64,000 bases of DNA from contig CM049314.1 of assembly GCA_026874595.1 (NCBI GenBank), forward strand, positions 75,096,300 to 75,160,299, written 5' to 3'. Numbering within the stretch: the first letter of the stretch is position 1; each line of letters begins with the position of its first letter. The translations under genes were made by a program, and so were the position numbers. Positions 24,500-34,806 of this stretch are shown here, one piece after another. Source of the DNA: Sipunculus nudus. Taxonomy: Eukaryota; Annelida; Sipuncula; Golfingiida; Sipunculidae. The notes beneath the pieces were generated by a model. The model worked only from the letters and a program-made list of their open reading frames with translations. It was not told the origin of the DNA and searched no databases.

Positions 24500-24790
24500 A
24501 CACGCTCCCTCTCATTTTATTTCCTGGTGTCAGCAAGGCCCTGTGTTTACAGTATCTGCAGGCCCTTGGTGCATAATCATCCCCACTGTTGGGTCATACC
24601 ACCGAGGAATCACCGAAAAGCACACTCATTTGTGAGTGAAGCAAGGCTGTTAGGCACCATCTCTCACTAAGACTGCAAAGTGCTCACCCTGGAAGGGGGT
24701 TACTATGAAAATCTCTCTGCCTCTGTTGAGATTTAAAGTCATTATCTGGTAGCTTGGAGTCGTGTGCTCTATCAATGAACCACAGGAGCC
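24500..24790 (-). repeat. Possible tRNA-derived SINE head
   Basis: On the minus strand, from 24790 downward, the sequence begins GGCTCCTGTGGTTCATTGAT and continues AGAGCACACGACTCCAAG. This resembles the acceptor and D arm of a tRNA with an A-box. The B-box region is weak (near tttaaatctcaaca), and the acceptor stem closes poorly. It is therefore not a functional tRNA gene and more likely a SINE head. The 3' border is not defined. Confidence 0.35.
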
Positions 24791-25105
24791 AGTCAACAAT
24801 ATGGTTTAAAACATCCCAGAATGACGCAGATAAGGTCATTAATGTCATAAAACATTTGCATAACAATCAACACACGTTTCCCTGAAATCTGCTGCCATTC
24901 CTGATATATACTAAAATACCGATTTCTTTGACCATTGACACTATATTTACCTTTTTGTTTACCCATCCACCCTTAACAAAAACTTATGCCTGGAACACAG
25001 CTGGAACATGCACAGAACTTGTCTTGGTCCTTTTGCATAATTTCTTGTATAAGTTGATGCATGGATATAATGCATGGAACATCCAAGGATTTCTTGGGGT
25101 TTTTT

Positions 25106-27525
25106 AAGCGAACCTGTGAGTTTATGCGATGGTGCGTCGTCGTCTGTCGTGCACCTTGCGTGGTCTGTACGTTAACCATACCTATCTCAAAAATGGCAGG
25201 AGCTAGCACCACCAAATTTTTTGCAAATAATCAGTCATCCAAAAAAACTATATCAGATTTTGTTTATTTTTTTCTAACTGCATTTTCTTAGATTTTATAT
25301 GGAAAAGGCTAAAAAAGCTTTAAAAATCTTCTTCTCCGAAACTGTTCAGCCAAATTGTCCAATATTTCACAGAAATGATCCCTGGAACAATTTTCTCAAG
25401 TTTGTTTGAATGATTCCAGTTCGGAGATTTTTGGCCGAGATACAGGAGGTTGAACTTTGTTAACTGTGCAAAAAAGCATTTTAAAATTTAAATCTCAGAA
25501 ACGGTTGTAGCTATCATCACCAAATTTTATGCCAATGTTGGTCACATAGGTCATATCTGAAATTGAGGTATTGGTGGCGCCACCTGCATCAGCCTTTTTT
25601 GTATGGGGGTCATCAGTGCCTGTATCACACTGAGGGCTACAAAAAACTTCTCTGAAACCATATGGCCAAAATGTTTAATATTGCAAAGAAGTGATCCTAG
25701 GTTGGTGCTTTCTGAAGTTTGTTGAAATGGTCTCTTTTCAGTGACTTTTGGCTAATTTATGGGAAGCTGAATTTAGTCATATGCCATAACAGCACATAAT
25801 TAGCTCAGTGGCTATAAAGATCATCTTCTCAAAAACCACTGGGTCAAATTCTTAAATCTTACACATTAATTATCCTCAGATGTTGATAATTTGAGTTTGC
25901 TGAACTTAGCCAGTTTGCTGTATCGTCCTATATGAGTTATAAACCTGCGAAACAAATTTTTGACTGATGCAACTGAAGCCAGTTTGTTAAATATTTTACA
26001 AGAATAATTCCTACAATAATTCTTATAATAATTGTTATTAATGGTTCCACATGAATGATTTTTGGCTGAATTATGGAGATTGCATTGAGTCATTTTACCA
26101 TATATTTTAGCTGTGTGAAGCTGTTACATCTAGCCTGGCACCAGTTTATCAGCATCTATTACATCATGCCACTAGACATTTAGATTTCAGGTTATCTTTG
26201 GTTAATATTGACAAGAAAGGTTTTTTAAAAGCTTTTATAAAATTTAGATTCATGATTTAAGGTATTCATCATACCAGGAAATTAATGTAACAATCATGGA
26301 TATTCAGCTCTCTGTGGCTATATAAAGACAACTGTACATGGATTATAAATAATTGGTATCCCTACTCAACTTATTTCAAGAATTTGCCATCAGTGAGATA
26401 TATCTGTATTTTAATTTTGCATTCAGTATGCATCCGTAATAATTTTACATATTTTTTTATTTCTTTTTTTATAAAAAGTCAGCTGAAAAGCATTTTGTAT
26501 TGGGAAAAAAAATTTCAAAGTCATTTCAAGTAGGGACTACTTTTGTGTTCAGATGGCAGCACTTGGTTTACCATTGGCAGATTGCCAGTGCCTTGATGAT
26601 GGCCATTAGCCAAGATGATGTCAGCTCTGTAAATAGTTTTGGCACAGTGCCAGGATTGGAAGAAGTGCAGCCAGGTATAGGTCAAGAGTTCACTCAGTGC
26701 AATAGCTGCATTCTATTTATAGCTTTGGCAGACTGCTCACTGCATCATATTTGGCACCAAAGTTCAGCCTGAATATATTTATAGCTTTGGCAGACTGCCA
26801 ACTGTGTCAGATTATGCAACAGGTCAAGAGTTCACTCAGTGCAGCCAGGTAGAGGTCAAAAGTTCACTCAGTCTAGCCAGTTGCAGGTCAAGAGTTCTCT
26901 CAGTTCAGTAGCTTGAGGCAGCAATTTGTCACAGGTCACTTGGGGGGCAACTGCCTTACTCACCTAAGCCTTGTCAGCCCAGTGCGTCAAACTCTGGGGA
27001 AGTGTGATGTATTGGACTGATATTTTGACCTGTCTATGTGTCTTTGATGGTATTCTCATTTACAAGACAGGTGGTGCCACATACATTGACTTTTGCACAG
27101 TGTATGTGCCTGCTTATTTCTACAGAGGAATTTGATATATCAGCCTGAAATTAGGCATATTATACATAACGAATAGCTTTGTTGTATAAAGGACTGGTGG
27201 TGCCATCTACAATAAATTTTGCACAATGTGTGTCCCTGCTTATTTCTCAGGAGGGGTTTGATATATCAGTCTGAATATTGGCAAATGTGTATATCTCAGA
27301 TAGCTTTGAAGTATACAAGACTGGTGGTGCCAGCTAACATCGTTTTTGTGTTGTGTGCACCCATGCCAGAATTTCAGCAGTAATGTTTGTGTAATTGTTT
27401 CTTATTCAAAATGTTTAGTACTTGCATTGTTCATAGAAAACATGAAAATTAATGGTCCAGCATTGAAGCATTATACCTGGTGTACTTACCAATGCACAGG
27501 TTCGCATTAGGCCTGTAGGCCTTGT
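25106..27525 (+). mobile_element. Family F4 element, least interrupted copy, Helentron-like ends
   Basis: The left end is T|AAGCGAACCTGTGAG. The right end has CACAGGTTCGC (exact reverse complement of the left GCGAACCTGTG), then the hairpin AGGCCTgtAGGCCT, then CTTGT at 27521-27525 followed by T. It is about 2.4 kb with no long ORF. Internal modules repeat the phrases on aaactgttcagcc and atttttggccgag about every 350-400 bp, and several GGTGG..CCACC dyads occur. This copy shows that the segments at 3236-3729, 7522-8836 and 9626-10004 belong to one family. Confidence 0.6.
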
Positions 27526-27539
27526 TTTACATACATTGA

Positions 27540-28055
27540 CTTAGATAACTTTTGAGAGGGGACCTCTATGTATGTATAAAGTCAATAAAAGATGCATGAA
27601 TCATGCATGGATTATGCCTGGACACGCCTGGAACATGCATGGATTATGCCTGGATCCACCTGGAACATGCATGGAATATGCATGGAATATGCATGGAATA
27701 TGCATGGACATGCATTCAAGGCTGAACATGAATGAATCAACATGCCCTGTATAAAAATAATTATATATATTCATGCATATATATTAATTTACATGCACAT
27801 TTATTAATTGTATCAGCATGGATTATGCCTGGACAAGCCTGGAACATGCATGGTCATGCATGGATCAAGGCTGAGCATGAATGAATCAGCGTCCCTGTAT
27901 AAAAATATATATATATATATATTCATGCATATATTAATTTACATGCACATATATTAATTATATCAGCAAAAACAAAGTTTTGCTGAAACTGTTTTTGACC
28001 GGATTATGCCACTGCTGTATTTATTTCTGAAGATCTCCTCTGAAACTGCATGTTC
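27540..28055. repeat. ATGCATGG repeats plus a fragment of family F1
   Basis: Irregular catgcatgga repeats run to about 27910. At about 27961-28050 a decayed F1 left end is recognisable (gcaaaaacaaagttttgctg, then tttttgaccgg). The F1 body is absent. Confidence 0.65.
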
Positions 28056-28830
28056 TTAGATTTTATAGGGAAAAAGCTAAAAAATTATTTTAAAATGTTC
28101 TTCTTCGAAACTTTTCAAGCAAATTGGCTAGTATTTCACAGAAATTATTTCTGGAACAATCTCTCTCAAATTTGTTGAAATGGTTCAAGTTTGGTGATTT
28201 TTGGCTGAGTAACAGGAAGTTGCACTTAGTCATCTGTTCAAAATGGTATACTAAAATTACCATCTCAAAAACGGCTTGAGCTATCATCACCAAATTTCAA
28301 GCAAATGTTGGTCACATGAGTCATATTTGAAACTGAGGTACTGGTGGTGCCACTTGCATCCACCTTTTTTTGTACAAGGGCATCAGTCATGAGGACATTA
28401 ATCCATATTTTCTCAGGATAGCAAGAGCTAGCATCCTCAAATTTTAGGCAAAAATCTGTCACATATAAAATGTTGTGGGATTGAGTGTTTTGTAGCACCA
28501 CCTGCATTAACTTACATTTTATAGGGGAAAGCTAAAAAACCTTTGAAAATCTTCTCTGAAATCATTCAGTCAAATGGTGCAATATTTCACAGAAATGATC
28601 CCAGAGACCATTCCTTTCAAGTTTCTTCAAATGGTTTTGGTTTGAGGAATTTTGGTCGAGTTACAGGATTTTGAAATTAGTCATTTGGCAAGTAAACATA
28701 CTAATATAACAATCTCAGAAACAATAGGAGCTAGGATCACTAAATTTTGTGCAAATGTTTGACACGTGACTCCTATTTGAAATTGCAGTTTTTTGGTTCA
28801 CCTACGTTGACCTGTTTTTTTACAGTCAGA
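28055..28830 (+). repeat. Internal modules of family F4, two tandem units
   Basis: It matches 25290-25610 and 3430-3720 (gggaaaaagctaaaaa, ttcacagaaat, ggagctaggatcac). No F4 ends are present. Confidence 0.65.
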
Positions 28831-29020
28831 AACCTTATAATTTCAGCCACTTTGAGCTTAAAAATGTTTTATGATGAAACTGTCAAGATGAATGGTTTAA
28901 TTTTTCACAAGAATATTCTAGGAAAGGGTTTTTTTATATATTAATAGGTTAGGTTCATTGATTTTTGGTAGGGTTATAGAAAGCTTAAGTTGGTCTTGAG
29001 GCCATTAGTAAGCCTTTTTG
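28825..29020. repeat. 200-bp repeat, second copy
   Basis: This is the partner of 23055-23255. Confidence 0.8.
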
Positions 29021-29039
29021 CATAAGTCAATGCATGAAT

Positions 29040-30240
29040 ATGATGCATGGAACATGCAAGGATTTTTTGTTTTTTTTTACATGCATGGACTTAGATAACT
29101 GTTGAGAGGGGACCTCTATGTGTGTATATAGTCAATAAAGGATGCATGGATCATGCATGGATTATCCCTGATCAAGGCTGAGCATGAATGAATCAACCTC
29201 CCTGTATAAAAATAATTATATATATTCATGTATATATTAATTTACATGCACATATATTAATTGTATCAGCATGGATTATGCCTGGACAAGCCTGGAACAT
29301 ACATGGAACATGCATGGATGAATCATGCATGAATGAATCAATCAATGTCCCTGTATAAAATATTTATATATCTTCATGTATATATTAATTTAAATGCACA
29401 TATATTAATTGTATCAAAGATAATAACCGGGCATGTTCCATGCATCTATACTATGTATGGAACATGCAGTGATATAAAACAGGCATGTTTCATGAGTCTT
29501 TACAAATTGTGGCTATGCATGAAACATGCATGGATACTGTCCAGGCGGGTTCCATGCATCTTTACTATGCATGGAACATGCATGCATAATACCCAGGCGG
29601 GTTCCATGCATCTTTGCAGTGCATGGGTATCCATGAAACATGCATGAATACTATCCAGGCGGGTTCCATGCATCTTTACTATGCATGGAACATGCATGCA
29701 TAATACCCAGGCGGGTTCCATGCATCTTTGCAGTGCATGGGTATCCATGAAACATGCATGGATACTATCCAGGCGGGTTCCATGCATCTTTACTATGCAT
29801 GGAACATGCATGCATAATACCCAGGCGTGTTCCATGCATCTTTACAACGATGGTGATGCATGGATCATGCATGGATAATATCTAGGCATGTTCCATGCAT
29901 CTTTGCAATGCATGGGTATCCATGAAACATGCATGGATAATATCAAGGCTGTTCCATGCCTCTTTATAATGCATGGGTATACATGAATCATGCATGGATC
30001 ATATCCAGGCGTGTTCCATGCATCTCTACTATGCATGGAACATGCATGCATAAAACCCAGGCGTGTTCCACGCATCTTTACAATGCATGGTGATGCATGG
30101 AACATGCATGGATAATATCCAATCATGTTCCATGCATTCCATGCATCTTTTCTATGCATGGAAAATATCCAGGTGTGTTCCATGCATCTTTACAAACCAT
30201 GTTTAATCATGGATATGCATGGAACATGCATGGACCTTTC
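29040..30240. repeat. ATGCAT hairpin satellite with 114-bp dimer unit
   Basis: In the regular part, caggcg recurs at 29542, 29594, 29656, 29708, 29770 and 29822, so spacings alternate 52 and 62 to give a 114-bp dimer. Each dimer contains a near-perfect hairpin: GTTCCATGCAT, seven-base loop, ATGCATGGAAC. Less regular copies run to 30240 and reappear at 32150-32365 and 42030-42110 on either side of the Gypsy insertion. Open frames on both strands are artefacts of the repeat. Confidence 0.9.
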
Positions 30241-32149
30241 CCATGCATCTAACAAGAAAACATTAAACATTTAACATAAAATATTAATCAGCAGAATGTA
30301 ATTACCTATTTGTAATGTAGGATTTACACACTTCTTACATGTGTTACCTCACTTGTACACTTGTGCTTGAATGCAGAACAAGGCAACTTTGTGTTAAAAA
30401 AATTTTCATTGTGCTTTGTTAAATGTGTGATCAGTCTATAGAATTTCCAAGATTAACTGAAAAGGTGCAAAGATCACGGTACCACACTGTTCACCAGTCT
30501 TTTATCACTTCCATTTTTCTATGCTTATTTCTCATGTTTATCTTTCAATGATGATTTGGTTACTGCTTCGTTCTGTGTACAGGGCACCAATTTTGTGCTT
30601 CTGCCCTAGAACCCTCTTGACCTTATTCCCTTACACCTCTGGACACCTGAATGTTCGGAAGTCTGGAAAAAAAATTTGTAATTTAGAATCTGATGAAAAT
30701 CAATGCCAATACATACCTGTTCAGTTATGATTAAATATGATGTCTGGTAAAACCTGCCTTCATTAACCATTCTGGTAATATTTAAGTTGTAAATTATATT
30801 TTATATTATGTTTAATTGTTCTGCATTAGTTATTTACATTTAAACTTGTTTTGATCTGTTAAAACGCATAGTCCCCTGTCTCAAATTATAGGTGTGTGAT
30901 GTTCATGCCTACCCACAGTGATAGCATGTTGCTTTAGGGCAAAACCTATCTCCACACAAGTATATGAATAGAACCATGTTGACAAACATCTCCATGAATA
31001 TGCCAGTCCTAGCAGTTTAAAAATGTTCTGATATTACCTTCACTTGGATTCCTACATAGTATTGGCACCATTCTTCAGATTTTTTTTCTCCCACCCTGAT
31101 GGAATCTCTGAGGTTTCAACCTTATAAGAATTTTTCTTAATTTTATGATGAATGAATTATCTAGAATTCATCTCTGAATGTGAGTCAAATTCTAGTAAAG
31201 CAGAAAAAAAGAGAGAAAATTCCATTAGCATAATTCCAAAATCATTCACAGAAATTTAATATTTTACTAAGCTTGCAAGTGTGAATTCTGCATTTTTTTT
31301 TTCATGATATAATGTATGAAGCCAGAATGAAAGGCCTTTCTTGATAGTAGAGTCAGGTCCTCTCTTTGCGTAAAACTCAGAGTTTATCATTAAGTTGTGA
31401 TGTCAGTGATTTCAGTAAATGTACTAACTGCACTACTGGTATAGAGAGTCTGAGTGATAAATGTTGTATACCAGCTGACCTATCCCCCTTTGGGTGTCTC
31501 CTTGTCTTAGTTATTTAACTGACAGTAGTAGTCACATTCAGTATGGCAGTGTCAATCAACATATTCAAAATTAAAAGGTTTTTTAAGCATCTAATTTTCC
31601 TCTAATTTGGCTTAAAACAGTATATAAAGAAATAATTCATGCATGATAGAATATCAAACACTGAAATGGTTTATTGTGAACTAAAACCTGTATCAGCAAT
31701 TCTGAGTTAATAACATGCATTTATTTATGAGCGAACCAGGTAAAGTTTACAGATGGATTTCTCATCATTCTCCATATTGATGATAAATATATCTAAATGT
31801 ACATTTATCTTTTGAACCCTCACCAACAGAGATGCAAAAGATTATGACTCTTCTTCTATGAGATTTTAGGTTATAAGAGTTTAAGTCACTTCTCCTGTTC
31901 AAGATGACTGTAACAGCAAGATGGCTGCATGAAGACCCTCACCAGGCAGAGTGTACATTTGGGTGTCACATGATGGTTATAGTTTTGAAACCAAACATTT
32001 TACAAGTAACCTATTTTTCAGGCAGGAAAAGGCAGAGACTTATCAGAAAAGTTCATCTTCAGTTCCCCATTTCTATGCAAATTTTACAAGGGACTTTTGT
32101 CCCAGGCAAATCCAGGCAGTGACTTTGTCAGAAAATATCATCTAAAGGT
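30241..32149. other. Intronic DNA, no gene seen
   Basis: Unique-looking AT-rich sequence. The 69-72 codon ORFs here have no domain and no convincing splice sites. Confidence 0.5.
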
Positions 32150-32365
32150 TCCATGCATGATCCATGCAAGCTCAACTCTGGCTAACCAGGCTAAATCAGT
32201 AAAATAAATTTTACACATGCATATTCCATGAAATATCCATGCATATCCAGGCATATTCAGAGACATGAATAGGTATATATAAAATCTGTTTCCTCGTTTT
32301 CCAGTAAGTCCTGGTGATATCCATGCAAGTCAAGGCAATTCATCATGCATGTCCATGCACCCTAG

Positions 32366-33309
32366 TGTAGTCCGGTTCGATTTACAAATAGCCACAACAT
32401 GTATCCATAGATATAGTCTAGTTTATTAAAGTTCAACAGCCGCCATAATAATTTTCTTTGAGGTGGCTAATACTGATGTTGATAGAGGTGTAAAGGTGAT
32501 AAAAGTGATGAAAGGTGGTAAAAGGTGGCCGGGTACTCCCTACATCCACCGGTTCCTAAATAAAGAATAAATAATAATAAATATCTAGGTAGCCTCTATA
32601 TTTTTACAAATAATAAGGTATACAGATGCCTGGGAGTTCAGATATTCAAAGTATAGGAACATGGTTATTTTATATCCAACACATACATTAAGTAATGACA
32701 TGACTTATGGTATTATTGACTATTATCCTGCATACTGGAGATAATACTGTTTAATGTTTATTCATTCTAATCTTAATGACAATAAAGGTTTTATGCAAAC
32801 GTATCTTACATACTTAATATCATGGCATACCAAAATAAATAATCTATGGCAAGATACATGCGTGTTATTGTGAGTGATAATCTAATGTTTTCAGAGGGTT
32901 GAATATGACCTTTGACACCAGACCGGCTTCGGTCTGATCTTACCGAACGGCCATATTGGACCGAAAGTAACCAATTTAACAACATGAAAAATACGTCCTT
33001 ACATTAATAAAAGTAGTTGACAACTTATAAGAACTACGTCAAAATGAAGATTATACATTTATCTGTAAATGTACCACATTGGGAATACTAGCAAATTAAC
33101 ATATTAAACTTACAACAGCAAAATAGTCCCTGGCTGTAACCTGCGTGGGCGCTTGCACATGGACCTACAGAAACTGACGGAGAGCTCAGAACGGTGTCAA
33201 ATATGTCACAAGTTTACATAGAGTGAATCCGTACTTTATCAAACCGTACCAATTGGAGCATCCGTGACAAATATTATTTGTAACACCTTCGCAGTATAAC
33301 ACCATCACA
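32366..33309 (-). repeat. 3' LTR of the Gypsy element (944 bp)
   Basis: The plus-strand ends are TGTAGTCCGG and CACCATCACA, so TG...CA. It aligns end to end with 40735-42020 once the MITE is removed. Confidence 0.95.
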
Positions 33310-33326
33310 TCCACCTCCCCTTTTCA
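33310..33326 (-). promoter_or_regulatory. Polypurine tract of the Gypsy element
   Basis: On the minus strand TGAAAAGGGGAGGTGGA directly precedes the 3' LTR, the expected position for the plus-strand primer. Confidence 0.85.
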
Positions 33327-33622
33327 CCTACCCGTCCTTGGGTGGTGTAAACCATATAAAAAGTAATGGAGTGGATCCGTAATCAAAGTTCTATTTTACA
33401 CAAGCAACATGTACGATGAAACATTTCTCTCCACCTTGATCCAAATCAAGTTTGAGTACAATCTAGTCTGACACTTGTACTGAACATGGTTAGGGCAAGT
33501 TGAGTGGTACATATCTACACAATACTAGAAAATGATATGTGGCAACATACATACGAGCCAGTTATAAATTCTTACAACTCAACAAAGAGCATTGAAACGT
33601 ATGTGTAAATCTTAATACTGAA

Positions 33623-34786
33623 TTACCAATCGGAATCATCATCCGAACTTGCAAACCTAGCATAAGACTTTACAGCTGAATGTGGTTCTCGCGAGGGGTT
33701 AGAATGGTAACCTGCTGTAGTACGGCATGTTCTGCGCAACTGAGTGGGCATAACCCTTGTATGAATAACTTCCGCATCTCCATCATACCCTGAAGAATCT
33801 AAGTTATCAGAAGACTCAACTAGTTTATACATCATTGGTTGTTCCAGAACTACTACAACCTGGTCATCCGAGGTAGCACTAACTGACCTTAGTGTCGATT
33901 TACGAGGCTCAGATATAACTATGGGGTTACACTTATCTCTAACTACCACTGGGGTCGGGTTTACTCTAAGCTCACTACGGTGCAACCATTTGGTTGGTCC
34001 TACGCCGGTAACCGGTTCAATACAATAAACATCCTGACCGTTTCGTTTGCCTACAACCTTGTATACATCTGCTGTATAAGCGTTTTGAATCTTGTTTCTG
34101 CCCCTATGGGAATGGTTTTTTCTGAATACTTGTTCACCGATTTCTAGAGGCATTTCTTTGGCTCCTCTGTCTGCATAATTCTTTCTTTTGACGCCAGACT
34201 GATCTAATTTTGCTCTAGCGAAGCCGTGGGCTTCTTGCAGCCTCTTTTGGTGTGCAGTGACCCAACTTTTTGGCTCTTCATACTCCGAGTCACTCTCCTT
34301 CAATATGGGCAAAAGATCAAATCCTAATTTGGCTTCGCGCCTAAACATCATATAGAAGGGTGTGAAACCCGTGCTGGAATGAGGTGTTGTGTTATAGGCT
34401 AACACCAATTCTTCGATGTATTCAGGCCAGCGTGATATCTTCTCTGCGGGGAGTGTTCGCAACAGGTCATGTAAGGTTCTGTTGAATCTCTCACATTGGC
34501 CATTGCCGGGTGGATGGTAAGCCGAACTTCTGGTCTTTTTGATTTCATACATTGAACATAGCTTTTGAATGATCTTTGCTTCAAAGTCTCTGCCCTGGTC
34601 GGAGTGCAGCCTCGAAGGGGCACCATATTTCATGAACCACTCACGAACAAGAACACGAGCTACAGTTGAAGCCTGTTGATCTCTCATAGGAATGGCAATA
34701 GTCCACTTAGTGAAAGCGTCTGTGGCGACAAGAACATTTTCTCTACCATCTCTGGCCTTTTCCAACATAGTAAAATCAATAGCCAA
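33623..34786 (-). CDS. Gypsy integrase catalytic core and C-terminus
   Basis: This frame encodes the integrase core with the three acidic residues of the DDE triad visible: Asp in AIDFTML, Asp in HSDQGRDF and Glu in GNGQCERFNRTL. The conserved AYNTTPHSSTGFTPF stretch follows, then a basic C-terminal region ending in KWLHRSELRVNP and an acidic, Ser-rich tail. Family role: insertion of the element cDNA into chromosomes. It is out of frame with the upstream pol ORF. At the junction (34787-34825) the CxxC half of the zinc finger and the following linker are missing, consistent with an out-of-frame deletion of some tens of bases. The nominal start at 34786 is a TTG inside the domain, not a true start. 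There is no stop in the core itself. Confidence 0.9.
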   Translation of the reverse strand: MAIDFTMLEKARDGRENVLVATDAFTKWTIAIPMRDQQASTVARVLVREWFMKYGAPSRLHSDQGRDFEAKIIQKLCSMYEIKKTRSSAYHPPGNGQCERFNRTLHDLLRTLPAEKISRWPEYIEELVLAYNTTPHSSTGFTPFYMMFRREAKLGFDLLPILKESDSEYEEPKSWVTAHQKRLQEAHGFARAKLDQSGVKRKNYADRGAKEMPLEIGEQVFRKNHSHRGRNKIQNAYTADVYKVVGKRNGQDVYCIEPVTGVGPTKWLHRSELRVNPTPVVVRDKCNPIVISEPRKSTLRSVSATSDDQVVVVLEQPMMYKLVESSDNLDSSGYDGDAEVIHTRVMPTQLRRTCRTTAGYHSNPSREPHSAVKSYARFASSDDDSDW

Positions 34787-34806
34787 AACTTCTAATGGCT
34801 TTGTCG

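Noticed and set aside
24680..24790. A functional tRNA gene
   Set aside because: The B-box and acceptor pairing are poor; at most a derived SINE head.
29333..30183. ORFs of about 100 codons rich in MHGT and CMEH
   Set aside because: Palindromic satellite gives open frames on both strands.
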